NCBI GenBank assembly: GCA_905221605.1
Contig: CAJNDS010000055.1
Location: 1-64,000 of the forward strand
DNA from: Symbiodinium natans
Taxonomy: Eukaryota > Sar > Dinophyceae > Suessiales > Symbiodiniaceae
Direction of reading: 5' to 3'
DNA length: 64,000 nt
A model generated the notes under the pieces. It was not told where the DNA came from. It worked only from the letters and a program-made list of their open reading frames with translations, and made no database searches. The position numbers and the translations under genes are program-made. The first letter of the stretch is position 1. Each line of letters begins with the position of its first letter. This document shows positions 21,114 to 32,659 of the stretch, one piece after another.

Positions 21114-21488
21114 GGGATCGAAAGCGCGGCGCCATGATCAGAGTCAGCACGTGTTGCTGCCCTAAATCCTAGAAGAGATCTTCTGTTGCATGGGCTCTGG
21201 TGCGCAGACATGTCTGTCGATGTCGGTGCTGCTTCGCTGCAGAAATTTCGAGCCGAGGGCACAGCACTCCGCACGCTAAACCGTCAAGAACAGTATCCTG
21301 ATGTCCGGAGCAGCTAGATGTAAAACTTGGCTACTTCGCAACTCAACAGATTGGAACAGCTTGTATCCTAGAGGCTGCGCAGCCTTCTCTGACTCACGCA
21401 GAGCCTCGCGTGAAACCACGTTGCCCGACATACCCTTGTCAGCATGAAGGCGGCATCGGCAAGAGAAGCGAACCCAAAGTTGATGCTC
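21114..21488. other. Short intergenic spacer
   Basis: About 375 bases between the PrpF-like stop and the FAM184-like start. No feature recognised. The close same-strand spacing fits a dinoflagellate tandem gene array. Confidence 0.5.
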
Positions 21489-22444
21489 TCAGCTGCCAAT
21501 GAAAGCCGTGCCCTCTGCTATCGGCATTACAGTCGTGGTGTACCTTCCAGCATAGGGGACGCCGAAACTAAATGTAGCACTCTCATCTGCTGAGGCTGGC
21601 TGGGTGCCGATGCTCACGGGAAAAGTACCTTTCGCATGCTGAATTGAGAAAGTGAAGACGTCGGGCGCGTTTGCATCTGATTCAGGACGTCGATCGAGTG
21701 CCGTTCTTGCAACGCTGTCCTCCACAAGGCTGGCTGCACCCAATGCTTGAGCAGCTGTCATGGCGATGGTGGGGTGCATCTCGCGTCTTCCAGGTTGCAC
21801 GAAGTAACGGCAGGCGAAAGCTGCACCTAGCTGTCCCCGACTTCCGCCCGCAGAGTCCACGATAGCCAACTTTGGGGCATCATGACCAGAACAGTCACCC
21901 ATGCCCATAGCGAGGCCAGCCTGCAAGCGGAGGTCTTCAAGAAACGTACATAGAATGGTGTCTTGCTCGACCTGAGAGATGGACAGATCATCCAAGCTTC
22001 TGTACCCGAACTTTGGCAGCACCTCCTCCGCATGCACCACCACCAAAGCCCTTGCGAAATCGATCAGGGTGACAGCCACCGGGTCTGTGTAAGTACCAAC
22101 CCTGAAAAAATCTTTGGCTCTCCCCGTGGGCAGAAGCTTGCCCGTCTGCGAGCCTGCAACACCCAGGGAAGCAAGTTGCACTGGAGCAGCTCCTCCTGGA
22201 ATTCCCGGAACCTCAAAATCGCCGCTGTACTGAACAGAAACAGCTCTCTTAACCTGACCGGCGTCGCCGTCGCTGGAGTCGCTGGTGGCCGTCATGGGCA
22301 CGAGTGCTTCGTAGGTCGCACCCGTGTTAAGGCTGTGGATGGTTACTTTTTGTACTGCAGACTCTCCGGCCTGGGGCGCCAATGCATCCGAGCTCAACAG
22401 TCCCTTCTCCAAAGCAAAGGGCGCCACTGCTGCCAGCATATTGC
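21489..22444 (-). CDS. PrpF-like isomerase, exon 2
   Basis: The second exon continues in phase with exon 1 (GDCG then NMLAAVAPFALEKGLL). It supplies the rest of a PrpF/DUF453 protein of about 417 residues, within the family's usual 360-400+ range. Visible family segments include VTIHSLNTGATYEALVP, GDFEVPGIPGGAAPVQLAS, TGKLLPTGRAKDFF, VTLIDFARALVVVHAEEV, PKLAIVDSAGG, and HPTIAMTAAQALGAASLVED near the C-terminus. PrpF-type enzymes have a diaminopimelate-epimerase-like fold and isomerise aconitate or methylitaconate-type acids. Substrate here is unknown. The stop is at 21,489. Confidence 0.85.
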
Positions 22445-22613
22445 CTAGGCCAGGCTTCTGGAAACCGACAAAGGGAATTCAAGACTTCTGCCATGGACAA
22501 ACTAAAAGGACATCGTAGCTTGTGCATTCATGCGCGTTCGATTGCCGCAGCAGCGGCGCAGGTTGCATGCACTGAGTGCTGCGAAAAACGAGCACATTGT
22601 GAAGCCAAGCTGC
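22445..22613 (-). other. Intron of the PrpF-like gene, GC-AG
   Basis: A 169-base intron. The donor reads TGTG|GCAGCT (GC instead of GT) and the acceptor CCTAG|GC. Removing it restores GDCGNMLAAVAPF, the conserved NCGN-like region of PrpF proteins, with exact phase. Both junctions share GGC, a feature often seen at dinoflagellate splice sites. Confidence 0.75.
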
Positions 22614-22911
22614 CACAATCACCATGTGAATGGTCAACTTCGGCAGAGCTGACGCCACACTGAGCAAAGCAATACGTCACAGAGTTGGGCTGCGAGTGCA
22701 GACCCACAACTGCAACCTTGCTCGTGGGACCACAGCCACCGCCAAAGCCTCCGATTTGCTGCGGATGCCCGCTTCCCATGAGCCGACATAGCAGCTCATC
22801 CCGCGTTTTGCCACTTGGCGGCACGTCGCTCTCCAACAGAAAGAGGCCTCTCGACGTGCCACTGCGGTAAAATGCAAATGGGATCTTTCGGAGACCTTGG
22901 AAACGCGCCAT
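22614..22911 (-). CDS. PrpF-like isomerase, exon 1
   Basis: Starts at the ATG at 22,911 (MARFQGLRKIPFAFYRSGTSRG). RSGTSRGLFLLESDVP matches the [RG]GGTS[KR]G signature of PrpF/DUF453 proteins. RDELLCRLMGSGHPQQIGGF and GGGCGPTSKVAVV match the next blocks, and VDHSHGDCG matches the NCGN block. The family is common in bacteria (2-methylcitrate and related acid metabolism) and also found in fungi and algae. A likely splice acceptor (CCCCTGCAG) lies about 13 bases before the ATG. Confidence 0.85.
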
Positions 22912-24210
22912 GACACTTCACCCGCTGCAGGGGCTGCAAAATGAATGTTCGTTAGACTGTCAGACTGGCAAAAATTTTGCACGGAGGCGAAGAACTCAGC
23001 ACAAGCCGGCTCTGCTTGCAAGAGCACTAGGGTCACTAGGGTTGCGTTTCGTGTGATAAGGATGCCGTGGGTGGCCAGATCCTCACATATGCTCACCTAC
23101 GAGGAGACCGATGGCTTTAGCATGTCTCTTTGCGTTGGAAGATATTGGAAGCTGACCGACAACGGATGCATCATGCAATTTGAGGGCATAGCAGCCCCAA
23201 AAGAATACTACGAGATCGTCATGCTTGGTACCACGACCTGTCTGAAAGAGCGTGGCAGCAGATTCCAGAAACTGTCCGTGAAGCGTCATGAACCACTCAC
23301 TCGCTGTGCCGGTGCTGTGCTGTTAATTCTGCGGCTGAGCATCAGATCGCTGAGAAAGCCAAACGAGGTCACAAGACTATCAGCAAAACCTGTGCGACCT
23401 TTTCAAGTTGATGGACCAAATGCTGATGAAGTGAAACTTAGCGTGATCTTAGTGAGACCGTTGCCTCATGTGGCACCGATCGCGCTTGCAAGCTTGAAAG
23501 TTCGGGTGGTTCAGACGTAGCATGCGATTGCGATCGCAGGTGCCGAGTGAATAGAGGCATCCGATTGCTGGGTGAGAACTTTAGCGGCTTTAGTGCAAAG
23601 CATGCATTCAGAAAGCAGTTTGATCACATCTCTTATGTCTCTTAGTAGCTTGTTGGTATGCTCCATGACGGATGGCATGCTGACAACGTCTTGTCAGCTT
23701 GCCACGAGGGTAGCGGCGTGAGAGTGCTTCAACGATTTCCTTCATGAGCTGGGAACCACTGCTCTCATATGATTGAAAACCAGCAGCTATGCTATTCACA
23801 GCTGCAATGGAGAGAATTGGGCGCTTCAGCTGCCACCATCTCCACCTTCTGGTGGCAGGGCTTCTGGTGACTCCTCCGTACCCGCTGGAGCTTTCTCCGA
23901 CTCAGCGATATCAACCTGCCATGGCATACAGGTCGAACTGAGTTTTACTTGCAATCTTGTTTACAGCTCTTCATGCTTTGGGTGAGCCTGCCCATCTTCA
24001 CTGACACCTTCAAAGGCACTGCTCGCAGCATCCACTTGGGCCGCTTGTTGCTCAATGGCGGCCGCGATAGCCTTCAAAGATCTCCAAAAGGTTTAAGTTT
24101 GAAGAGTCTCGTAGCAGACATCGTAGCAGACACAAAAGGTGGCCGCTGGTAGGATCCAAGATGATATGGCCGAAGCTTCTACTCGACTTAAACCCTGAGA
24201 ACTCCTGAAA
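22912..24210. other. Intergenic between PrpF-like gene and CFAP70 3' end
   Basis: No recognised coding region. It spans the 3' flank of CFAP70 and the 5' flank of the PrpF-like gene. Confidence 0.4.
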
Positions 24211-24417
24211 TTATCCCAATCGGGCCTCTTCGACCATGGCCACCAGCTGCGGCTCCCCGGGAACCATGGAAGCGCAGTGCCTCGCCATGTCAGCCGCCTG
24301 ACCCAGGGAGTGAGGATCCTGGACCACCAGCAAGGGCAGGGCAGCACAGAACTCTCCGGCAGCCGCCGCATGCTCTCCTCGGCTGGCCCAATTTTGAACC
24401 CTCTTTGAAAAAGACTC
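24211..24417 (-). CDS. CFAP70: CFAP70, last exon
   Basis: Helical continuation reading ESFSKRVQNWASRGEHAAAAG, then EFCAALPLLVVQDPHSLGQA and a Glu-rich end EEARLG before the stop. It follows the previous exon across a 64-base GT-AG intron in phase 0. The motif (paired helices around G and A positions) suits a final TPR-like pair. I infer that it belongs to CFAP70 from strand and phase. Confidence 0.55.
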   Translation of the reverse strand, partial: ESFSKRVQNWASRGEHAAAAGEFCAALPLLVVQDPHSLGQAADMARHCASMVPGEPQLVAMVEEARLG

Positions 24418-24481
24418 CTCCGAATAGGGTCCTCTGAAACCCAATATGAGAGCGGAAAAAACAAACCATCCTAAGGCCTAC

Positions 24482-24877
24482 CGAGTCTCCATCCAAAGCA
24501 AGAGACCATGCCAGGATGTGTCTCGCTTGGCCCACCTCTGCTCGCCCAAGGACCGACTTGGCAATCATCCCGGCTTCCTTGGCATATCGCCCATCCTGTA
24601 CTAGGCGTCCTCGCTCACCACCCCACTCGGAAGCCTTCTGCTCGTTGCTGAAGCGCAATAAGAGTTCGGCAAGCTCCAAGGCTGTAGATTGCTCCAAGCG
24701 GTCATCAAACTGCATGAGCTGTCGGAATCCCTGCTTCGCAACCTGGACGTGACCAAGCTCAACGGCGCAGATGGTCAACCACACCAGGGTGTCTGGCCGC
24801 TCTCTGTCGAGCACGTTTGCTTCTTGGAGATACTTTGATGCCTCGTAACATGCTTCTTCCAATGTGTGATGCGACAC
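24482..24877 (-). CDS. CFAP70: CFAP70, C-terminal TPR exon
   Basis: Reads EEACYEASKYLQEANVLDRE, then LVWLTICAVELGHVQVAKQG and FRQLMQFDDRLEQSTALELA. This resembles the last TPR repeats of animal CFAP70 ([32 protein letters not shown]...). A further helical stretch of about 65 residues follows before the donor GTAGGC at 24,481. TPR repeats bind partner proteins in the central-apparatus complex. The exon's 5' limit is not certain; no ATG is needed because it is internal. Confidence 0.65.
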
Positions 24878-27640
24878 ATCACATGAACTATAACCACAAT
24901 CAGTCTGTGGGTTCGACCCTCACAACTGCCGGACACGCAAAATATCGGGAAGCCAAATCGGCCAAACCCTGCCTGGCCTGCTGTAGCTTACGTTCTCTAC
25001 GAGGAGCTGACGGTTCGAATTGCGCACGACGGTAGGTGCAGACGCCTTGGTTCTGCTTCGTGGGCTGCCCACTTCGACAAGAAAATCTGGAGATCACGGC
25101 CACAAGGTCTTAAATTAGGACTAAAGAGTACCTCCCAATGAGTTCACGTTAAATGCCTCAATTAGTAGACAGGCTTTGGCAGGTACGACTCTAATAATGT
25201 TCGTGCTGAGGCGCCAATGCTTTTCCATGCTTCTGCTGTCGGCGCCACCATGACAGACTTCTTGTAATGCTTTACAGCACCTCGGGCCCACCACATCAAA
25301 TCCCGCGTACGCGCTTTGAAATCTTACCCTAGACGCCCCCTAGCACGTTCTGGCAGGCCAACTGCAACCATCTATGCCTGAGAAACCTTCGTTTTCCAAG
25401 GGCATTGGCAGGGGCAACGCTCAGATGGCACCGGAACCTTGTTGCGATTGACCGGTGGGTTACGAGGGCTCTGGGAGGAAAGATGTCTCGAATTCACGGC
25501 CACCACAGACCTCTCCAGGAACAATCAAGGCTGCAGAGCCCTTTTCTGAGGGAGCTGAGGTCAGGCCTGCGCTTACCACCACAAGTCTACCTCCGTATCT
25601 ACCTTGATATGGAACACGTGTTCGGCTTGGAAGCATTTTTCAAGACCACATTGTGACATGTTCGCGAAGGCTTCCTTTGCCGGGGACGATTCTGGTTCAG
25701 TGGAGGCTGAGGCTCTGGAGTTGGGGGCTTCGGAAGGCTTTGCAGGGGCTCCTCGTAAAGAAGGTCTGCGTACCTAGACAGGCCCGAAAAAGCCCCTGAA
25801 GCCCAGTCTCCAAACACGGTTCTGACTGACGAGAGCCTTGATTCTGAGCGTGCTAATCACACGTGGCACAAGATGGCACAAGCACTTCAGTCGCTTGTCG
25901 TTCGTGGGGTCACGCTTTGGTCACTGCTGCTGCAGGGATTCGGCAACTGGGATAGGTGCACGAAGCAGCAATCTGCAAACTTCTCTGCGTGAACGCCTCC
26001 GTTGGATTCCGTTGTGTTGGGTTCCCTTGCGCCCCCCCATAGCTGGAGCCTGCGCCGCAACCGCACAGCAACAACGTGAGACTTTGCCAGGGCGCGGTCC
26101 GCCACAGCAGCATCTTCGAAGCCTTGCTCCTGTGAAAACAGCACAAAAAGGTAGGAAGACTGCCTGAATGCCTCCTGAATGCCTTCTATACAACTGCCCA
26201 ATCTTTCAGAAGACCCCAGCCCTCTTCTGCATGCATTCCACCATACTCCACCCCTTTCCCTCTTAAGTAGCGACATTACCAGAGCGCTCCACCCATGCAG
26301 CAACATCACCCACATGTTCGGCAAAAAACTTGGCGCCCCCACCCGCAAGCAAAAAGACAAAGGCAACATCGCCAGCATATTCAATTATTCCGGCTTGGGT
26401 TGCATCTGCTCTTTGTGCCAGTTGCGGCCTTCTTTGCTTGTGACTGTGATGGTGGCCTGCCTCATGTGACGGCTACCAGTCTGCACACGCGTAGGGCGCG
26501 AAGCACTCCTCCGTGCATGCAGGGACAATCAACTTGCTGTGTCATGGGAAGGCCTTTGATGCTGAGATTTTTCCGCTTTCCAGGAAAGCCAGGAAACCTC
26601 GACACTCATCATGACCCTCCAACGCTTCGACACGAGCTCCCCAACACTCCCTTCCGTACCCGCGGCGCAGGCGTCAACAAAGCAGTTTGTGTCTTGGCAA
26701 GACAACGGCAGGTCGTCCACGTACGCCAGGAGGAGTAAAACCCTGGGTCCTTTGTACTCCCCAGCAAGCATGCTCCGTTGGGCATGACTTCAGTCCAAAC
26801 AACCCCGGAATGTCCCCGACAAGCGGATGCGCCCATCCCGTTTCCAGCAATCGTCACATTTAGGTCATCTGATGATCATCTGATGCTAGGACGCTAGGGC
26901 GTCGTGTTCACCACGGCTGCTTGCTGTGATTCCTGCCATGCCTGCAAGAGGTAGCAGAGGAGGGACAACAGGCAAGGATGAAAAGATTGCGAGACATGGC
27001 CGTCCTCTGCCCTGAGGTGAAGGATCTGTCCGACCTGGTGGAAGCGCACGCCCATTTAAATTTTCTCTGCTCTCCTGTGCCAACGAATCCAATGCAGCCA
27101 AAGCGCCCGAAGGTGCAAAACGGGATCGAGTACAGGTGGTGGGCCTGGCGCCGGCTGCACTTCGACCTCTGGGAGCGAGAGTCTTAGAGTCATTTTTCTA
27201 CTCACAACTCGCGGTACTCTCACATGGCCGTGCTTGCCCAAATTTCTCTGGCTTGCGCCTCCGGCTTCACCATGAAGGAGAGCGCAGTCTCGAAGGCGTC
27301 AAGGGAAGACTGGTAGACAGAAGGGCCTCAGCGGTACCCAAACAATCAGATGGCCCAGCAGGGTGGCTAGCACGTGAATGAAACCCTCAAGCAGGGTTCT
27401 GCACGCACACGGTTTGCGAGTAGCCGCTGAGTGGCTAACACCCTGGTCGCGCAAGCCCGTTTCCACCACACGTACGGAAGGTTGTGTTCAGAACTTCGGA
27501 TACGCTTTCTATCTCGCTATTGACACAACTCCGTAGTTCCATAGCTGACTTCAGAATTAACCGATTCACCTGGTCCTTGCGCCTTTTGTTCGGTCTCTCA
27601 CGTTGTCGCATTCTTCCATTTTTGTCACCCGCTGTGAACA
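24878..27640. other. Probable large intron or intergenic DNA within the CFAP70 locus
   Basis: Contains a copia-type relic (see 26,529-26,860). Minus-strand pieces with some protein character include GDWASGAFSGLSRYADLLYE (25,660-25,810) and AGIIEYAGDVAFVFLLAGGG (about 26,380-26,270), with RMRQRERPNKRRKDQVNRL further up (about 27,620-27,500). They may be exons of unrecognised genes. I could not find the CFAP70 exon expected here, the one with the conserved TWLG motif. Confidence 0.35.
26529..26860 (-). pseudogene. Ty1/copia-type reverse transcriptase relic
   Basis: Reads GEYKGPRVLLLLAYVDDLPLS. The YVDD box (26,712-26,723) and preceding hydrophobic strand match the catalytic motif of copia reverse transcriptases (LLVYVDDLL). 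An adjoining frame gives EVMPNGACLL just upstream, so a frameshift lies about ten residues before the box. No integrase, gag or LTR is visible nearby, so this is a short decayed fragment. Confidence 0.6.
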
Positions 27641-27712
27641 CGCCTAAGCGCCCACTCCGCTCCGCGTTGCATTGCATGGAAAACCGCGAAGGCCTGACCC
27701 AACAATCCTGCC

Positions 27713-28642
27713 TTAAAGAGAATGAGCTGCAAGTTGTAAGGAAGCGCACGAACTAACCAAAAGTCCCGCATGGCTCTTTTGTCCTCCATGTGGATTGGGC
27801 TTTGGCTCATCACCAGCAAGATTCCTACAAGCAGCTTTGAAACGGGATGGCCGCTGTGCGCTGAGCACCTCCTCTTCTAGGTGTTCCCCACCTTCCTGGG
27901 CCTGCAAGGCCATCGCTGCATGCCGCTCCTTTACAGTTCCAAGGATTGAAAGAGGAACTTCCCGTCCTGCGTGACCCTGCCCTGGCTTCTGAGCCTTTGC
28001 AGGCTGGCAGTCGGACACATCAGTCCGGGGAGTTTCCTCTGCTTCAAGCTGTTTCAAGAAGCCTCGGTTCTCGAAGACCCCTGCTCTCCTCTGCGAGATC
28101 CACGCAACGGCCTGGGCAGCTGAAAGAGCTTTCCCGTCGATGAGCCCTTCTCTCATCAGAAATGCTGCGCAAAGGCAGGGCGCACGGTTAAGCCCTGCCA
28201 CACAGTGAACCAGCACGTGCCGCCTCGCACTGCGGCAGCGACGCAGAAAGTCCACAGCCTGGTCGAAGTGCATGGATATGGGGTAGTCTGGGTGGTCTTC
28301 TGCATCCACTGCGAGGTGCCACTCCCCAAGACCGGAAAGCTGCGAATGCATTTGCACTTGTGGCACAGATGTCGCAGTCTTTGTAGATTTTGTAGGCTGT
28401 GGAGAGCTCCAGCTACGACAGGCGCGCTGATAGAGGCACCCACTCCAGGCGGCATTGAGAATTGCAGTGATGTTATGGGCTTCCAGGGCCGGAAAGTCCG
28501 TCGCATCATCCAGGCTTCCCAGCCTGCGCACAGGGACTGATCGCACGGAGAGGTTAGACCTCGTTGAGACCAGATGGCCCCCAAGCACACCATCGTAATA
28601 TGACAACAAGAAAAAGAATGAGAAGAGATATTCGAAGCACAT
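27713..28642 (-). CDS. Dual-specificity protein phosphatase
   Basis: The P-loop HCVAGLNRAP (28,184-28,207) has the catalytic Cys and Arg of the HCx5R signature, with Asn where most dual-specificity phosphatases have Ser before the Arg. Upstream, LGSLDDATDFPALEAHNITAI is the usual first strand and helix, and VDAEDHPDYPISMHF holds the likely general acid Asp about 31 residues before the Cys. Downstream, AAFLMREGLIDGKALSAAQAV completes the core. The ATG at 28,642 gives a hydrophobic lead (CFEYLFSFFFLLSYY) that may instead be non-coding before a splice acceptor near 28,560. The C-terminal ~110 residues are low-complexity. It lies between exons assigned to CFAP70 on the same strand. Confidence 0.8.
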   Translation of the reverse strand: MCFEYLFSFFFLLSYYDGVLGGHLVSTRSNLSVRSVPVRRLGSLDDATDFPALEAHNITAILNAAWSGCLYQRACRSWSSPQPTKSTKTATSVPQVQMHSQLSGLGEWHLAVDAEDHPDYPISMHFDQAVDFLRRCRSARRHVLVHCVAGLNRAPCLCAAFLMREGLIDGKALSAAQAVAWISQRRAGVFENRGFLKQLEAEETPRTDVSDCQPAKAQKPGQGHAGREVPLSILGTVKERHAAMALQAQEGGEHLEEEVLSAQRPSRFKAACRNLAGDEPKPNPHGGQKSHAGLLVSSCASLQLAAHSL

Positions 28643-29299
28643 CGAAGCTCCCCCCCTCCTTGACTTATTGGGTTTGTTGCATTTGTTGCTGACAGGTGGC
28701 CACATCACAAAGCCACCGCTCCCTTCGTCGACAATTCGTGATGCGCTCCAGCACGAGGATGGCATGACATCTCTGGGCCAGCCGGTTTGAAGCCTGGCTT
28801 CCCTACCATGGTTCGAGCCATGTTCCCGGAGCAACCCAAGTTCACCGATTTCACAGACCTGTGTAAAAACTACCCCCGAATAGTACCAAACACGGCTCTG
28901 CCAGGCGGCTTTGTGGCCACCTCCGCTGGCACAGGCACATCTGTGCGTTTCGTCGCTCCACCAGAGGCAGGTGCGTCCGCTTGCGCTGAATTCTTCTGGC
29001 TGCAAGTAGAACCCACCATGGGATCATGGGACCAGAAAACGTAAACTCTGAGCCGCGTGTCCCACGCACAAGTTTTCTGTTCACTCTGATTCACTGATTC
29101 GCCCTGTCGTGACTGACCGTTCCCGGCTGAAGCCTTGGGGCCAAAACCCGAATGGTCATCTGGATGGGCGTAAAGGATGAAGGATAAAGAATATTCAGAT
29201 CGGCATAACGGATTCAAGGATCCATGGTATTAAGAGGTATTCAGAGGTACTAAGCTGCGTCTTTGAGCCAGCTTTCAGCAGAAAGAACCGGCAACCCTT

Positions 29300-30080
29300 C
29301 AGCTCCCGGAAAAAGCTCCGTGCCCTGTGCATGCCAGAGGGCTCTGGTTCGGAGCTTCCCGGGCAGCGCGGAAGCGGCATTCCGCCAACAGCGCGTGAGC
29401 TTCGGGGATGCGGTCAGCTCCTGGCCACGTGGTGCTGACGCTGACGGCGCCATAGAGGTCACAGGCCACAGGTTCGTGGGACAACAATGGCCCACCTCTG
29501 CTGGCGAAGAGGTTCGCCACCAAAGACTCTGCCCCCGACCAGTCCTGCAGAGAGCATTGAAGAGAACACGGCAAAGCGCAGATGACGGGCTGAAGCATTT
29601 CTCTATGTTTCTCTATACTTCTCTCGACTCTGCGACTCTATGAAAATGCGGAGCGTGCGCAGGCCATCCTTGGAAAGCATTGCTGCTTTCAGCAGCTGCA
29701 GCTGGCAGCGCTCGCTTGCGGCAGTGCTTGAAGACACGAAGCCATAGGCCTGCCAGAGCTCGCAAGAACGAGGCAGATGGTCACAAAGTGAGAACAAGTC
29801 CGCAAAAGGAGCAAAAAGTCAGCAGCCAACCTGCACGGCATAGGTTAGAAGGAAGACCGCATGATCTGGAAGGCCGAAATGCAACATCAAGTCGACCAGC
29901 TCCAATGCGTTGGCCTCACTCTCAGCAAGGCAGCGCGCCAACATCTCGCGAGATCGAGCCACCTCTACTATGGCACCATGAGGAGCGGGCATCCTCGTTG
30001 TCTGGCAGACGGCGCAATGACTTCGCATCTGGGAACACAGTTCGCTTTGGCGGATGCCAGGCCTCGCCACTTAAAATGAT
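29300..30080 (-). CDS. CFAP70: CFAP70 TPR exons, C-terminal third
   Basis: Three helical pieces occur in order. The first reads REMLARCLAESEANALELVD then LMLHFGLPDHAVFLLTYAVQ and ends at a GT donor near 29,832. The second reads LWQAYGFVSSSTAASERCQL then QLLKAAMLSKDG (about 29,765-29,650, preceded by GCGAG). The third reads SLQDWSGAESLVANLF and, after a frame change, PEAHALLAECRFRAAR (about 29,560-29,340). The layout resembles the CFAP70 segment with LLDSVEGAL... and EAANHLKDAL...EAWTLQGHL. Exon ends are approximate and were chosen by frame. Assignment to CFAP70 rests on this resemblance and on order and strand. Confidence 0.5.
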
Positions 30081-31399
30081 CCAATCTTGGCATGTGGGGG
30101 AAGAGCTCTGCGGCCATGCAAGGTTAGCATTGTGACACATTTCCGCTGTGCCAAGTGGCCTCTGGCTCAGGGGGTCTTTCTGCTGGCGCCTGCCATATCG
30201 TAGCTGTCGTAGCTGATTGTGAAGCCGCATCTTTCAGGTGAGATTCGGTCTCAGTTTGGTGCAGCCTCAGGAACTTCGCCCCTGTTGATCTGCTCTTTCG
30301 CCACAAGGGCCTGGTCATCCAGGTTTCTACAGGCATGTGGGAGGGCGAAGTGTGGGCTGCAGGAAACATTAGGTCTAAAGCTCCAACTTGTGAGCGCGGG
30401 TCTAGATTTGGAGTCTCTGGGTTCGTCTCAGGCTGAAGCTTTGGACCTGATGCTTGCCGGAAGGTTCGCGAATTGCTGCTGTGTGGGTGCCGTGAGAAAA
30501 GGAAAAAAAAAAGAAACGACAAGCCTCTCTACCTCTTCTGTCTTTCTTTCCTTTTCCGCGAAGGAGTTATGGCTAAAGGCACCCGTATGACAAAAGCAAG
30601 GGATGCTTAAGGCGGAACGGGTCGACCGAGTTCAATCGCTGGCCAAACTTCCATGAGCTACTGACCATGCTAGTCCCTGGCCGCAACAATGGCGGGAACA
30701 GAGCTTGGACCAATATCAACAATCAACAACAGCTTGCAAGAAAAGTACCTCAGCGGATCCTTATGGCGAGTATTGTCGGAAGGATTGCGAGCGCACCTCC
30801 AGCTCCGCAAACCGGGGAGCGCCTTGAAGCCCGGAATCCAAAGTTCCTGAAGTGAAGACATGGACTTTGGAACGGATGAACAGGTTGAACAGGTCATTCT
30901 GTCAGGTGTCATTCAACTGCCATTCTTTGATTGCCCTTTCTTGCCTGTCCAGCGGTCTTTGGACGAGCGCGCAAGCTCCAGGTACTTGCATGCCTTAGAG
31001 TTCAAGAAAATTGTAAGAGTTGTACTGACAGGGGCACTTGTGTGGTCTGCGGCCTCAGCAGAGAGGCGGTTTCCCTGCTCGGCAATCAGAACCGCCTCCT
31101 CGCCCTCAACGCCGGCTGCCTTTTTGGGACTAGCCGCTGCGGGACTCGTTTCGGCACCCCCCAAAAACCCCCAAGCCACGGCCATAAAGAAAAGTCGTCC
31201 AAACCCATCTGGGTCTTGCACCTGTGCTTCCACGGCATGGGCCTTGGCAGGTGGAGATGGCAACGTTGCAGAAGCCCCAGATGCACAACTTCATTTACTT
31301 TGCGCCTCCACTGCGCAAACCAAGAAGAGGATGTACAAGGGCATGCGGTCAAAGGCATGCCTCCCAGGCCAAAGATCGGAAGCACACGAGGCTCGGGAA

Positions 31400-31545
31400 C
31401 ACCAAAACCCACACATCAACTGGAGAAAGCCTGTCGGTGTAGCCCTCCATCATCGCCAGGGCTGCTTCGAACCGGGCCGTCCTCACTTCCTCCGCGTCCA
31501 ACGAGCACGGGTGGCCCTGGTTCTGCAACAGGCAGGCCAAGAAGG
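31400..31545 (-). CDS. CFAP70: CFAP70 TPR exon, middle
   Basis: Reads VSFLACLLQNQGHPCSLDAE then EVRTARFEAALAMMEGYTDR, with a CAG acceptor immediately before VSF. It corresponds to the TPR pair [23 protein letters not shown] of animal CFAP70. Low-complexity, Ala-rich sequence with protein character (GFLGGAETSPAAASPKKAAG, near 31,170) may be a following exon. Confidence 0.5.
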
Positions 31546-32659
31546 ACACCTGGAGGCATTTCAGAGCACCAAGTCTCCAAGAAGGCTTGACATCGCAACT
31601 ACACTTAAGACACTTGAGGTCCTGCAGTAGAGTCTACAGGAGAAAATGACCGGCATGAACTTGCTTCTTGGTCGTTGGAAGCACCGAGGGTGGTGCCGAG
31701 GAACTTGGGAAAGTGGAAAGACACAAACCGGTCATCGCAACTCGGAAGATCTTCGAGGGTGGCTGTGCCATGTCACGTGGACTCCATTTGGTTCCCAAAA
31801 TGATGCACTCATGTTCATTGAAGTCTCAACTCGAAGGTTCTCAATTGCCGATCAGCCTCTAAGAAGTCGGGCCCTTCCGTGGACCTGAGTTCGAGACATG
31901 TCCTTCCTAATCTAGGTCCGAAGAGTTGAGCCCCACCATGGCTGCTGAATCTTCAGCTAAGCAACTTCAGGGAGATGGCATACCGCAGCACCCGCTCGGC
32001 ATCGAGCTGATTTTGGCCGCATCCTCAGTCCCCATTCAGATGACGGAAGGCGCCGCTGAGTTGCCGGGATCGGCTGCTCGGCTGGGGCCATGACGCATCA
32101 GGAAGCGGGCGAAGCCTCAGCGGTCTGAAGTTGCAAGAGCCAGGACTTCCCAACAGATCCGCAAAAGATGTTCTGCTTCGGTTTTTTTCACCTCCCTGCC
32201 GCTATCATGGTCTTCACATACTCTCCGTACCTTCCCTGTCCTCCTTGACAGACTCCCTTGTAACCTACCTCCCCAGCTGCAAGCTCTCATCTTCGCTCCC
32301 TGTCCATCAGCTGCCACTTTCTTCGCTCACTCTCGCACAAGGCCAGCAAAGCTCGTAGGTCATCTTTGGTCAGACTACCATGCAACAGGCGTCCAGAAAG
32401 TCAGAACACAGGTTTAGCCTTTTGACTGCTGATGAAGCCAAGCCGCTGCACCAGGCCTGACACAGTCGGCACGGTTGTAATGGGATCCATACTACCCACC
32501 CTAACTGCCCCCTCCCCAAACTCACGTCGTGCCCTTCAAAACGACGTGTCCCAGGTTCCGGTGAGCTTTCCTCGGAAGACTAGTTTCCCCCTGGCGTCGT
32601 ATCCGTCAAGCCCTACGGGATAAAGTGGGTACAACACTATCAGCAGAGCAGCCATGCCA

